Assembly (NCBI GenBank): GCA_034932685.1
Contig: JAYFOM010000003.1
Coordinates: 1 to 41,142 of the forward strand
Direction of reading: 5' to 3'
Length of the DNA stretch: 41,142 nucleotides
From: JAQUCI01 sp034932685
Lineage (GTDB): Bacteria > Bacillota_I > Bacilli_A > Erysipelotrichales > Erysipelotrichaceae
Of this stretch, positions 33,416 through 41,142 are shown piece by piece; within the stretch, counting starts at the first letter, position 1; each line of letters begins with the position of its first letter. The notes under the pieces were generated by a model. It was not told the origin of the DNA and ran no database searches. It was given only the letters and a program-made list of their open reading frames with translations. The translations under genes were made by a program, and so were the position numbers.

Positions 33416-33892
33416 CTAATCAATCACATTAATCTTAGCACTGTTACCTTTATCGATAAAGGAATAAGCTATTTCTGCTTTAGCATCATCGCCAACCATT
33501 ATGATGGTGTTTTCCCCCGCATTTACTGTAAAAGTGAGTGTTTCATCACTTGCGTTTTCCCATAATGTTATTACGTTCGCATTTGAGTCAACAAGACAAA
33601 TTTTTAGATTACCACTTTCTTGTTTTACTTTAACATAAAGCGAAATTGTGTCTGTTTCAGCAGCTTCGATTTTATAGATACTATTTTTCCCAGTGAAACT
33701 ATTAAACTTAATTTCAACTGAACTATTTACGACTAGTCTTACAACTTTAATATAAGAGTAGCTATCTCCTTGTTTTGCGATTTTACTATCATCATAATAG
33801 ATACTAGTTTTATCAGTATTTGCGATACAACCACTTATAAAAAACATCACTACTAACATCATTATAGTTATTACTTTAATCCTTTTTCTCAT
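33416..33892 (-). CDS. Lipoprotein of unknown function
   Basis: A 158-residue protein with a type II signal peptide (RKRIKVITIMMLVVMFFISGC, lipobox ISGC, lipidation Cys22). The mature part is beta-rich with alternating hydrophobic residues (VEIKFNSF, ISLYVKVKQESGNLKICLVD, LTFTVNAGENTIIMVG). It looks like a small immunoglobulin- or jelly-roll-like surface domain. No close family is recognised. It lies between a GNAT gene and the XRE regulator. It could be co-regulated with the regulator, but no operator was found on this side. Confidence 0.8.
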   Translation of the reverse strand: MRKRIKVITIMMLVVMFFISGCIANTDKTSIYYDDSKIAKQGDSYSYIKVVRLVVNSSVEIKFNSFTGKNSIYKIEAAETDTISLYVKVKQESGNLKICLVDSNANVITLWENASDETLTFTVNAGENTIIMVGDDAKAEIAYSFIDKGNSAKINVID

Positions 33893-33975
33893 CGATCCTC
33901 CATATAAATAATTATCTTTCGCTAACAGCTATCGTGTTTACTTGTTTAGCGATATTTTACATCATATCACAAAGT

Positions 33976-34521
33976 CTATTTACTGTTTCGATATTTTCGA
34001 TAGTAGTAATATTTGTCACTTATCATATTTGGTTGTTTATGACTAATTGGCTTTCTTTCTTCAAAAAGTTCAAATCCTGCTTTCTCTGCGACTTTACAAG
34101 ACGCTTTATTAGCTTTATCAATCGTTAATATCATGTAATCTAGACTTGATACTTGCATGCACCAATCGTAAAGAGCAATCAATGCTTCACTAGCATAACC
34201 ATTATTTTGATAGTTTTCATCGATAAAATAAGCAAGTTCAACTTCATTAAGTGTTTCCTCAAGTCCCATTCCGATCATTCCGATTAGTTTTCCACTTGTT
34301 TTAAGTTCAATCCCATAACGTTTATTAATGCGTACATCGATACAAGATTGCTTTGTTTGCATGTAATCGATGAAGTTAGTAAGATCATCAGATTGCATTG
34401 CATAAGCTGACCAATCTTGCATAAACTTAACGACATTTGATTGCCATATCATTCTAAACAAATCCAGTTTGTCTGCTTGATCAAAATCTCTTATCAACAA
34501 TCTTTCGGTAGTCAAATGCAT
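33976..34521 (-). CDS. GNAT family N-acetyltransferase (RimJ/RimL type)
   Basis: About 181 residues. It begins MHLTTERLLIRDF and contains the acetyl-CoA segment ENYQNNGYASEALIALYDW, then VEKAGFELFEERK-like end motifs (KVAEKAGFELFEERKPI). These match the acetyltransferase_3 (RimJ/RimL) group that modifies N-terminal alanine of ribosomal proteins or antibiotics. The start at 34521 has GGAGG upstream and replaces a longer frame to 34557. Substrate unknown. Confidence 0.86.
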   Translation of the reverse strand: MHLTTERLLIRDFDQADKLDLFRMIWQSNVVKFMQDWSAYAMQSDDLTNFIDYMQTKQSCIDVRINKRYGIELKTSGKLIGMIGMGLEETLNEVELAYFIDENYQNNGYASEALIALYDWCMQVSSLDYMILTIDKANKASCKVAEKAGFELFEERKPISHKQPNMISDKYYYYRKYRNSK

Positions 34522-34658
34522 CAAGTGCCTCCAAAAACATATATTAAAACATGTCAATATTCACTATTATATTATATTCCAGTTTACATATAATAAAATA
34601 TATAACTAAAAAAACATTATTTTCATAATGTCGTCAATCATATTTAAGATCAAGTTAA

Positions 34659-35180
34659 TCAATTAACTAATGATTTAGCAAACATAACAATTTTATCGAT
34701 ATGTTTTTTATCTACATAATTAGTTGGGTTGTCAAATCCTGCAAGAATCGCTTCTTCATCTTTGGTGAGATTCTTTCTTTTTAACATAACGCTTCTAAAT
34801 ATATTTAGCATAGTTCTAAACACGCCTTTAACTTTTGTAAAATCAACGCCACCTGGTAAATAGAAGAAATGATGAAATTTTAATTGTTCTGCTGTGAAGT
34901 TTCTATTTTTGATATCATTTATATCTTTTTCGACGTTGTTGTTACCAGCACAGGCAAAAATAATTATCGGTTTATCTTTAAACCATTTTAACACCTTTGT
35001 TATCTTGTTCATCTTCCCCATGTAAACACCACTACCAAATATGATGTTTTGATAGTTTTTAATATCCGATTTACTAAATTTTGAAAATTCTATGATTTCC
35101 CAACCAAGATCTTCAGCAATCCATTTTGCATATTGATAAGTATTACCATACTTGCTTTGATAAAGTACTATGTTTTTCAT
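34659..35180 (-). CDS. Flavodoxin-domain protein (HemG-like)
   Basis: A 173-residue flavodoxin fold. The FMN phosphate loop is QSKYGNTYQYAKWI near residue 8, and the second loop region includes FGSGVYMGK and ACAGNNN. The arrangement resembles flavodoxin-like protoporphyrinogen oxidase HemG, although no heme genes are nearby. It overlaps the stop region of the preceding FAD-dependent gene by four bases (ATGA). It closes an operon NTF2-like, SDR, FAD enzyme, flavodoxin, and may deliver electrons to the FAD enzyme. Confidence 0.85.
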   Translation of the reverse strand: MKNIVLYQSKYGNTYQYAKWIAEDLGWEIIEFSKFSKSDIKNYQNIIFGSGVYMGKMNKITKVLKWFKDKPIIIFACAGNNNVEKDINDIKNRNFTAEQLKFHHFFYLPGGVDFTKVKGVFRTMLNIFRSVMLKRKNLTKDEEAILAGFDNPTNYVDKKHIDKIVMFAKSLVN

Positions 35181-36778
35181 TGTCTTTTCCTTTTTTTAAG
35201 TACCTTGTTTGCTTTATCGGCAGCAATCTTTCCTGTTAAAATGCTAATTGGCAACCCCGATGGACTAAACGTCCATTGTCCTGCTTGTAGTATGTTAGCG
35301 ATTGGCGTAATGCACGCTTTGGTGATTTCAGTGGCCTTATTGACAGATGGCATCGTTTCATTTATAAAAGCCCATCCGGTGATAGCTCCTTCATAATTGC
35401 CACTTAACCTTTCAATTGTAAGTGGTGAAGAAGCAAAATGAAACAACACTTTATCTTTAATCCCTTTATAAATTCCATCATCTAAAACAGCTATTGCCTT
35501 CGTTTCTACAAGCTCTTTAAACTCTTTATAAAAACCAAGTGTTTTGATGTTTTTAATAAACTCGTAATCCATCAAGAAACTTACAATTAATCCTGTTTTT
35601 CCTTTTGGGGCAAGTTCTTCATTTCTTAAAGCTGGAATAGCTATTTCATAGGTTGTGTAATCCAAATACTCAAGCATCCAATCAATGATCGCTTTTTTGT
35701 CATTGGTGTTTTTAACGTGATCTAACTGGTCAAATATCGCTGATTGACCTTTTTTACTTGGTGTATAAAATACATGACCACTTGCCTTTTTACGAAAGTA
35801 ATCACTGTCTAAATCTACTCCCATAAATATTGAAAAAACGGAATCAATTCCCTTTTTACTAGCAAGAACACTCTTTTGATTTTCCACTTCATTCATATCT
35901 TTAGCATTTGTGGTATTAATCGCTTTATACAATTGGTTTGTATCTGCGGCCCAAATTAATTGTTCATACTTATACTCATTTTTATGCTGATCATAGATCG
36001 TTCTATCATCACTGTCAATTCGCTCGATTCTGGTATCTGTTTTTATAACGCCATCATGTTGAATGATGTAATCCTTTATTTTATCAATCAGTTCATATGT
36101 GCCCATCTTTGGATATTCATAATCAAGATAAAGACTAAAATAGCTTAGCGCAAAAGACGTTGGTGTTTTTTGAAAGAAATGTTGACTAATTAAATCAATC
36201 AATGATTGATTATCACTGAGTTTACTGAGATACTCTTCAACTGGTATTTTAAATTCCTCTAACTTACCTGATTTCTTAATAAAGCGTACAACCCATGGTA
36301 AAAGTTTCTTAAATACATATTTTCGATCCTTCAAATCCATAAATAGTGGATTTTCAATACCATAAAGTACATCCATGTAATCCATAATACTTGTTATAGC
36401 TTCAAGAATAAGATCAATATCACTTTCATTACCCGGGTAATGTTTAATAAGCATCCTTCGATAATCTTCTAAGCTTTTTTTAGTTTCAACTCTTATCATT
36501 TCATCTTCAATACCAATGCTCACGATACTCTTAACAAAATCAACATTTATACCAAGTTGTGCCAACATCGGTTTTACAATACCCGAATCAACAATACCTC
36601 GCGCGCCAGCATCAAACAAAAACCCTTCATAATTAAAAGAACTTATTAGGCCACCAACACGGTATTCCTTTTCACACAACAATACCTTGTGACCATTTTT
36701 AACAAGAAAAGCTGCACTTGTTAATCCAGCAATGCCACCACCAACGATAATTGCATCATATTTCATAACTGTTTTCAT
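35177..36778 (-). CDS. FAD-dependent oxidoreductase of the phytoene desaturase/CrtI type
   Basis: A 533-residue flavoprotein. The N-terminal FAD-binding motif is DAIIVGGGIAGLTSAAFL with the following KEYRVGGLISSF. The C-terminus has the second FAD segment WTFSPSGLPISILTGKIAADKA. This is the CrtI/phytoene dehydrogenase-related group, whose members desaturate or isomerise carotenoid, retinol or lipid chains. There is no carotenoid synthase gene here. It begins 23 bases inside the SDR gene end and ends in the flavodoxin gene start. Substrate unknown, probably a lipid or isoprenoid. Confidence 0.88.
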   Translation of the reverse strand: MKTVMKYDAIIVGGGIAGLTSAAFLVKNGHKVLLCEKEYRVGGLISSFNYEGFLFDAGARGIVDSGIVKPMLAQLGINVDFVKSIVSIGIEDEMIRVETKKSLEDYRRMLIKHYPGNESDIDLILEAITSIMDYMDVLYGIENPLFMDLKDRKYVFKKLLPWVVRFIKKSGKLEEFKIPVEEYLSKLSDNQSLIDLISQHFFQKTPTSFALSYFSLYLDYEYPKMGTYELIDKIKDYIIQHDGVIKTDTRIERIDSDDRTIYDQHKNEYKYEQLIWAADTNQLYKAINTTNAKDMNEVENQKSVLASKKGIDSVFSIFMGVDLDSDYFRKKASGHVFYTPSKKGQSAIFDQLDHVKNTNDKKAIIDWMLEYLDYTTYEIAIPALRNEELAPKGKTGLIVSFLMDYEFIKNIKTLGFYKEFKELVETKAIAVLDDGIYKGIKDKVLFHFASSPLTIERLSGNYEGAITGWAFINETMPSVNKATEITKACITPIANILQAGQWTFSPSGLPISILTGKIAADKANKVLKKRKRQ

Positions 36779-37688
36779 CCCATCTTATCATTTTATTGCT
36801 TAAATCCCAGATGATTTCTTCAGTTTGTTTGTCCAATGCATGCTTTGCTGGTTTCTCCATAATTGTTAGATTAAAAAACTTACCACTAACTTTTTCGACT
36901 TCTTTTGCCGATGCTAAATAGTAAATTGCTTCTCCAGCTATTTTTGGATCTTTCAAAAAATGCCAAGTTACATTATGTAAAAACCATCGATAAAGTTTTC
37001 CATTGTTACTACCTATATTAGTCTTTACCCCACCTGGATGTACCGCATTGATTGTCACATTAGTATCTTTTAAATGTTCAGCTAACTTCCATACGGTATA
37101 TAACTGTGCAGTTTTTGATGCACCATAACTTCTAAGTCCGGTATAAATTCGCTTTTGCCAATTTATATCATTTACATCCAAGCCATTGAATCGATGCCCT
37201 TCTGAGTTTACTTGAATAATCCTTGATGGAGAGGATGCGATTATTCTACTAAGAAGTAATCTTGTTAACAAAAAAGGCGCTAAGTGATTAACACAAAATA
37301 CCATTTCTACTTTTTCTTGATTTAAGACTTTTTTTGTTGAATGAATGCCTGCACTATTGATCAAAACATCAATTTTAGAATATTTATTTAGTATCGCTTG
37401 CGCTGCTTCCTTAACTTGGTTCAAATCAGAGAAATCAGCTATAAAGTAATCAACCATTACTTGAAAATCTCGTACTAATTCGTCTTTTAGTGCTTGCGCT
37501 TTGTTTTCGTTTCTTACAACCATAACGATATCAGCGCCACCCGCCGCTAGTTGCTTAACTACTTCATAACCAACACCAGAAGTCGCACCTGAAACAACAC
37601 AAAGCTTTCCTTGCATTGATTCTGTACTGCGCTTTTGCTTAGCACTACCGTTTTTAATAAACATTAGTTCATCAGGTAATTTAAACAT
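36756..37688 (-). CDS. Short-chain dehydrogenase/reductase
   Basis: A 310-residue SDR. The cofactor motif is VVSGATSGVGYEVV near residue 32 (TGxxxGxG variant). INSAGIHS is the NNAG-like strand, and the catalytic Tyr-Lys pair is in SYGASKTAQLY. The length and the IMVVRNENKAQAL strand fit the classical retinol dehydrogenase-like SDRs. It lies between the NTF2-like gene and the FAD enzyme gene, with overlap to the latter. The set looks like an oxidative lipid-modifying pathway, but the substrate is not known. Confidence 0.88.
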   Translation of the reverse strand: MFKLPDELMFIKNGSAKQKRSTESMQGKLCVVSGATSGVGYEVVKQLAAGGADIVMVVRNENKAQALKDELVRDFQVMVDYFIADFSDLNQVKEAAQAILNKYSKIDVLINSAGIHSTKKVLNQEKVEMVFCVNHLAPFLLTRLLLSRIIASSPSRIIQVNSEGHRFNGLDVNDINWQKRIYTGLRSYGASKTAQLYTVWKLAEHLKDTNVTINAVHPGGVKTNIGSNNGKLYRWFLHNVTWHFLKDPKIAGEAIYYLASAKEVEKVSGKFFNLTIMEKPAKHALDKQTEEIIWDLSNKMIRWDENSYEI

Positions 37689-37702
37689 TTTACTATATCT
37701 TT

Positions 37703-38158
37703 CTATCCAAAAAAGGAACGCATAAACCAGCGATAAATATTTTTAACAATTGGTATTTCATCATAAATATCGCCCCAAAGATCATAATAGTCTCTTTGTT
37801 CAATTATCATTCCATCATCATCAAAAGTTAATCTTGTAGAACCATAAATTGGTTTGTTTGGAAAGAAACGAAAAGACATTGTCATTTTCCATTCCATCAT
37901 TACAATGTTATCGGTTTTTGTGATATTTTTGATGTCCATTTTCAAACTTTTACAACGTTTGGTTAATCGATTACACATTGCCACAAAATCATCTTTACCT
38001 TCAATTCTCTGAATTGAATCCTTGAAAATAATATCATCATGATAAAATGGGAAAATATGCGACCAATCTGGTTTACCAAATTCACTATATGTTTTTGACC
38101 ATAAGGTTCTGATCTCAGTTACTGATAGTAATTTGTTTGACTGTTCTAGTTTAGTCAT
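37703..38158 (-). CDS. NTF2/SnoaL-like protein
   Basis: A 151-residue single-domain protein of the NTF2-like superfamily, with the cone-shaped fold implied by FYHDDIIFKDSIQRIEGKDDF, MMEWKMTMSFRFF and GSTRLTFDDDGMIIEQRDYYDLWGD. Such proteins bind or isomerise small hydrophobic molecules. It is the first gene of the four-gene redox operon and starts with a clear ribosome binding site (AAGGAG). Relatives occur beside SDR and FAD genes. Its exact role is unknown. Confidence 0.85.
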   Translation of the reverse strand: MTKLEQSNKLLSVTEIRTLWSKTYSEFGKPDWSHIFPFYHDDIIFKDSIQRIEGKDDFVAMCNRLTKRCKSLKMDIKNITKTDNIVMMEWKMTMSFRFFPNKPIYGSTRLTFDDDGMIIEQRDYYDLWGDIYDEIPIVKNIYRWFMRSFFG

Positions 38159-38289
38159 ATATACTCCTTATAATTATCGCTTAAACAGTTATTCACTATA
38201 TTCATTATACTATCACAACTTGGTGATTTAGAACAATATTGTGCATTATCAAATTAGTCATTTACTTAAAATTTTGATGATGCTTAGTT

Positions 38290-39258
38290 CTATATATCAT
38301 TTTGTTTTGCGTAATAATTTTCAACAGCATACTTAAATGCATTTATAAAGAAACTATGCGCTTCTTTACTTACATCAGCTTGAGAATTCACGATATCAAA
38401 TGCATGATAACATCCCTTATAAATATTAAAGAAAACGGGTATTTTATACATTTTTAACTTATCCACAAATATACTTATCTCATCTTTAAATGGATCTAGA
38501 TCACCAACATAAGACACTAAAGGTGGTAAATTTGATAAGTCTTCTGCTCTTGCTGGTGCTGCATATATTGGTACATCTTCCCTATTTAAATCACTTAAAT
38601 AAAGCTGCCACGCTACTTTATTAACTTTAGAACCCCAAACTGGATCATTGTTGTTTTTGGCCGATTCATTGATCATCCTATCATCAATCATAGGGTAAAT
38701 TGGCATCTGAAAAGCAATCTTTACGCCATTATGGTCTCTTTCATAAAGCGATAAAGCAATAGCTAAACCTCCACCAGCACTTTCACCACCTACCATTAAT
38801 TGATCATCTCTAATATTGAGTTGATTAGCATTATCTCTCATCCATAATAGCGCCTGATGACAATCATCTAAGGCAGCAGGATATGGCTTTTCCGTTGATA
38901 AGCGATAATCAGGAGCCACAACAACGCAACCACTAGCAGCAATTAGTTTACTAATGATACCAATGCTTAAGCTTGGTGATCCCATCGCATAACCACCACC
39001 ATGAAGCCAAAGTACGCCAGGGACTTTCTCTTGTTGATCATGTGATTTATAAACATATATGGGTAATGTGACCTTATCATTACCATAAGTAAGTATTTCT
39101 TTACTTATACTAATGTCTTTAATATTTCTTTTCATTAAAATGTCTGCCATAACATGTAATCTTTTAAATTTTGCAGCACTCATTCTTCTTATGATCATAT
39201 TGAAAAATATCGCTTTTAATCGCAACTGTTTATTTGTTTTCGCCAGTTCTAATTTCAT
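38290..39258 (-). CDS. Alpha/beta hydrolase, hormone-sensitive lipase (type IV) family
   Basis: An esterase of about 322 residues. The oxyanion-hole motif HGGG is at 86-89 (LWLHGGGYAMG). The nucleophile is S160 in GGESAGGGLA, with D in VGDLDPFKDE and H in CYHAFDIV completing the triad. It acts on short-chain esters in the cytosol in this family. The start at 39258 has AAGAGGA upstream and is preferred over the 39273 frame. It is transcribed in the same direction as the redox operon, but a 130-base gap separates them. Physiological substrate unknown. Confidence 0.9.
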   Translation of the reverse strand: MKLELAKTNKQLRLKAIFFNMIIRRMSAAKFKRLHVMADILMKRNIKDISISKEILTYGNDKVTLPIYVYKSHDQQEKVPGVLWLHGGGYAMGSPSLSIGIISKLIAASGCVVVAPDYRLSTEKPYPAALDDCHQALLWMRDNANQLNIRDDQLMVGGESAGGGLAIALSLYERDHNGVKIAFQMPIYPMIDDRMINESAKNNNDPVWGSKVNKVAWQLYLSDLNREDVPIYAAPARAEDLSNLPPLVSYVGDLDPFKDEISIFVDKLKMYKIPVFFNIYKGCYHAFDIVNSQADVSKEAHSFFINAFKYAVENYYAKQNDI

Positions 39259-39397
39259 AGTTCCTCTTGTCAATGTGATTTAATCGTTTGAATGCTGAAA
39301 ATTCACACATCTTTTTATACACTATTGATCTTAACTTCATAATATCTTAGTTATACATCTATCAGCAAGTGCTAGTAAGATTATGCTCCATTAAAAT

Positions 39398-39430
39398 CAT
39401 AAAAAAACTATCTCAAATGAGATAATTAAT
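39398..39430 (-). terminator. Terminator after the DEAD-box helicase
   Basis: TATCTCA and TGAGATA arms with a short loop, then TTTTTTT on the minus strand, about 100 bases downstream of the stop. Confidence 0.8.
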
Positions 39431-39525
39431 TAATTATCGCCATTTATCTATATAGCCGTATATCTTCAGGAACTTTTGATCAATTAGTGATATAAAACTT
39501 GTACTAACTCATGTTGTGACTAGTG

Positions 39526-40716
39526 TTATTTACGTTTTCTCTGATTTTGATTTGTTACTTTTCTTGTTGGTGTAGTAATAAGAAGCGGGAAAGGATGAGA
39601 CGTAACAACATCTATTTTCCTATTTAATAATCTTTCAATGTCCGCAAGAAATGGTTTTTCATCAAAATCGCAGAAAGAAATTGCCACTCCTTTTAATCCT
39701 GCTCTACCTGTTCTTCCAATGCGATGAACATAAGTTTCTGGAATGTTGGGAAGATCATAGTTAATAACATGTGATAACTCATCAATATCAATACCTCTGG
39801 CAGCGATATCAGTCGCAACCAATACCCGGGTTAACCCATTTTTAAAGTTATTCAATGCCAACTGACGAGCATTCTGTGATTTATTGCCATGAATAGCCGC
39901 AGAAACAATTTGTGACTTCAGTAAATCACGTACTACTTTATCAGCACCATGTTTAGTACGAGTAAAAACTAAAGCCGATTTGATACTCTTATCATTTAAC
40001 AAAAATTTCAATAAACTTTGTTTGTTTCCTTTATCCACATAATATAAAGCTTGTTTTACGGTATCAACAGCTGATGATACAGGTGTTACCGATATTGTTA
40101 CTGGATTGATCAAGATTGTTTTAGCTATCATGTTTATCTCTGGTGGTATTGTTGCTGAAAATAACATCGTTTGTCTTTTTATGGGTATTTTCTTGATAAT
40201 CTTTTTTACATCATTGATAAATCCCATATCCAGCATGCGATCGGCTTCATCTAAAACAAAAATCTCAATATATCTAAGATCTATTTTGCCTTGATTAAGC
40301 AAATCGTTTAGTCTACCAGGTGTCGCTACTAAGATATCAAGCCCTCTACTTAAAGTTAATTCTTGAGGTTTTTGTGATACACCACCAAAGATAACACCAT
40401 ATTTTAGTTTGGTAAAACTACCATATGTTTTAAAGCTTTCAAATATCTGTAAAGCTAACTCTCTTGTTGGTGTTAGTATTAGAGCTTTGATCTTTCTTTT
40501 CTCATTGTAATTAACAACTTTTTGAGTAAAAAGTTGTAAGATCGGAATCGCAAAAGTAGCAGTTTTACCTGTTCCTGTTTGTGCACAACCTAAAATATCA
40601 CGTCCTTGTAAAAGAGGTGGTATCGCTTGTGTTTGAATTGGGGTTGGTGTTTCATAACCCTCAGTAGCCAATGCTTTAAGTATCGGCTCTATAATATTTA
40701 ATTCTTGAAATCTCAC
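39526..40716 (-). CDS. DEAD-box ATP-dependent RNA helicase (RhlE/CshA-like)
   Basis: A 396-residue helicase core. Visible motifs in order are the Q motif (GYETPTPIQTQAIP), motif I AQTGTGKT, Ia PTRELALQ, II DEAD, III SAT, then IV/V (ALVFTRTK, VATDIAARGIDI) and VI HRIGRTGRAG. It has only a short basic tail (TTPTRKVTNQNQRKRK), so it is a minimal RhlE-type protein for RNA unwinding, ribosome assembly or cold adaptation. The start is GTG at 40716 with AGGAG upstream. It is monocistronic. Confidence 0.93.
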   Translation of the reverse strand: MRFQELNIIEPILKALATEGYETPTPIQTQAIPPLLQGRDILGCAQTGTGKTATFAIPILQLFTQKVVNYNEKRKIKALILTPTRELALQIFESFKTYGSFTKLKYGVIFGGVSQKPQELTLSRGLDILVATPGRLNDLLNQGKIDLRYIEIFVLDEADRMLDMGFINDVKKIIKKIPIKRQTMLFSATIPPEINMIAKTILINPVTISVTPVSSAVDTVKQALYYVDKGNKQSLLKFLLNDKSIKSALVFTRTKHGADKVVRDLLKSQIVSAAIHGNKSQNARQLALNNFKNGLTRVLVATDIAARGIDIDELSHVINYDLPNIPETYVHRIGRTGRAGLKGVAISFCDFDEKPFLADIERLLNRKIDVVTSHPFPLLITTPTRKVTNQNQRKRK

Positions 40717-40887
40717 TTATTCTCCTATTTCTCCATCAATATAAGCTAACATGAACAAGTGCACTTTTAATGATGGTAAAGAGGTTTACTTGTGAATAAA
40801 TATTACTGTGAGCAAAATTATCTTTGACGATACTATGTTCAATATTTACGATATCAATCATTGGTTAATTGGTTTTAATACTGCTTT
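40717..40887. other. Spacer upstream of the helicase gene
   Basis: No gene recognised. The region may hold the helicase promoter, but no clear -35/-10 pair was found. Confidence 0.4.
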
Positions 40888-41062
40888 TTATCTTAACAAT
40901 GATTCATAATTAACTTTGTTATGCATTTGTATAAGCACAATACAGTATTGTACACTATTTTCTTTATAAATAGTATTAAAGATTTTTGCGATTTTCTCTG
41001 TAAGTGTAGAGTTACAATTGATGTGAGACTTACCAACTAAAATAGAAAAGCGAATGGAATCC
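40888..41062 (-). pseudogene. Possible C-terminal gene fragment truncated by an insertion sequence
   Basis: From about 41061 down to 40888 the minus strand encodes an uninterrupted tail of roughly 57 codons. It includes DSIRFSILVGKSHI and LTEKIAKIFNTIYKENSVQY, with good amino-acid composition and a stop. Upstream it runs into sequence that reads as an insertion-sequence end (TGTAAAATAGAGTTAGCAC at 41063). I do not recognise the family. A simple chance frame is possible. Confidence 0.35.
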
Positions 41063-41142
41063 TGTAAAATAGAGTTAGCACACTTTATAGAAAGGAAACC
41101 AATCGCATGTCTATTATAACCCAATCTCAACGTTTTTTGCCC
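41063..41142 (+). mobile_element. Probable left end of an insertion sequence, cut by the window edge
   Basis: TGTAAAATAGAGTTAGCAC at 41063 looks like a terminal repeat of an IS3/IS481-like element. It lies about 25 bases before a GAAAGGA ribosome binding site and the start of a reading frame. Only 80 bases are inside the window, so the other end and target duplication cannot be checked. Confidence 0.4.
41107..41142 (+). CDS. Start of a plus-strand gene, probably a transposase (partial)
   Basis: ATG at 41107 follows GAAAGGA with suitable spacing and reads MSIITQSQRFL before the window ends. This N-terminus resembles transposases whose first helix-turn-helix begins with ITQxxRF. Only about 12 codons are visible, so the assignment is tentative. 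Confidence 0.4.
   Translation, partial: MSIITQSQRFLP

Noticed and set aside
1..41142. CRISPR arrays, tRNA or rRNA genes, phage genes
   Set aside because: No regularly spaced repeats, no cloverleaf with a TTCGA arm and no structural phage proteins were seen on either strand.
1..41142. Mycoplasma code (TGA as Trp)
   Set aside because: Several genes end naturally in TGA (for example the mannose-6-phosphate isomerase and the SDR), and tryptophan positions use TGG.

Overview
This 41 kb window comes from a low-GC bacterial chromosome that uses the standard bacterial code: TGA is a stop and tryptophan is TGG. Strong AGGAGG-type ribosome binding sites, TTGACA/TATAAT promoters, a T-box leader, an arsenate reductase of the thioredoxin-coupled type and an oxygen-sensitive class III ribonucleotide reductase point to an anaerobic or facultative Bacillota or wall-less relative (Erysipelotrichia or Acholeplasma/Izemoplasma-like). 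That placement is inference. Almost every gene lies on the minus strand. The exceptions are one ABC exporter and a gene start cut off at the right edge.

Layout from left to right. At 1-3700 there is an Asn T-box leader, asnB, a GNAT gene and the rRNA methyltransferase rlmD, probably one transcription unit read leftwards. The stretch 3700-5100 is gene-poor and holds a small zinc-ribbon protein and decayed fragments, one of them a paralogue of the exported peptide at 9.5 kb. Next come NAD synthetase and a divergent ABC exporter, each with a readable promoter. At 8868-9923 lies the most unusual pair: a small secreted Cys-containing protein and a PrsW-like intramembrane protease, apparently translationally coupled. 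A CPA-type antiporter follows under a fluoride riboswitch. The arsenic operon at 11941-15180 runs arsR, permease, redox thiol protein, acr3, arsC behind a clear ArsR operator. The region 15183-20594 holds small Bacillota accessory genes: DUF7000, two DUF3795, an Imm5-like immunity protein, DUF937, a chromate transporter, two DUF1801 and a GNAT.

At 20677-23697 the anaerobic ribonucleotide reductase pair nrdG-nrdD sits behind a cobalamin riboswitch. This suggests that the B12-free enzyme is switched off when B12 is available. Then come a lipoprotein, a GT14 glycosyltransferase, a decayed GGDEF tail and an AraC/GyrI-type regulator whose best start codon is AUA. A sugar-phosphate cluster follows (a two-domain mannose-6-phosphate isomerase and a cupin phosphoglucose isomerase) with a DODA-type dioxygenase and a nitrilase-family amidase. 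The remainder holds GyrI-like and GNAT proteins, an XRE membrane regulator, a lipoprotein, a compact redox operon (NTF2-like, SDR, FAD desaturase-like, flavodoxin), an esterase and a DEAD-box RNA helicase. At the right edge a probable insertion sequence appears to interrupt a gene.

No tRNA, rRNA, CRISPR array, prophage or origin was seen. Starts were moved downstream from the longest frame where a ribosome binding site, promoter or family N-terminus argued for it. All homology statements come from motif recognition, not from a database search.
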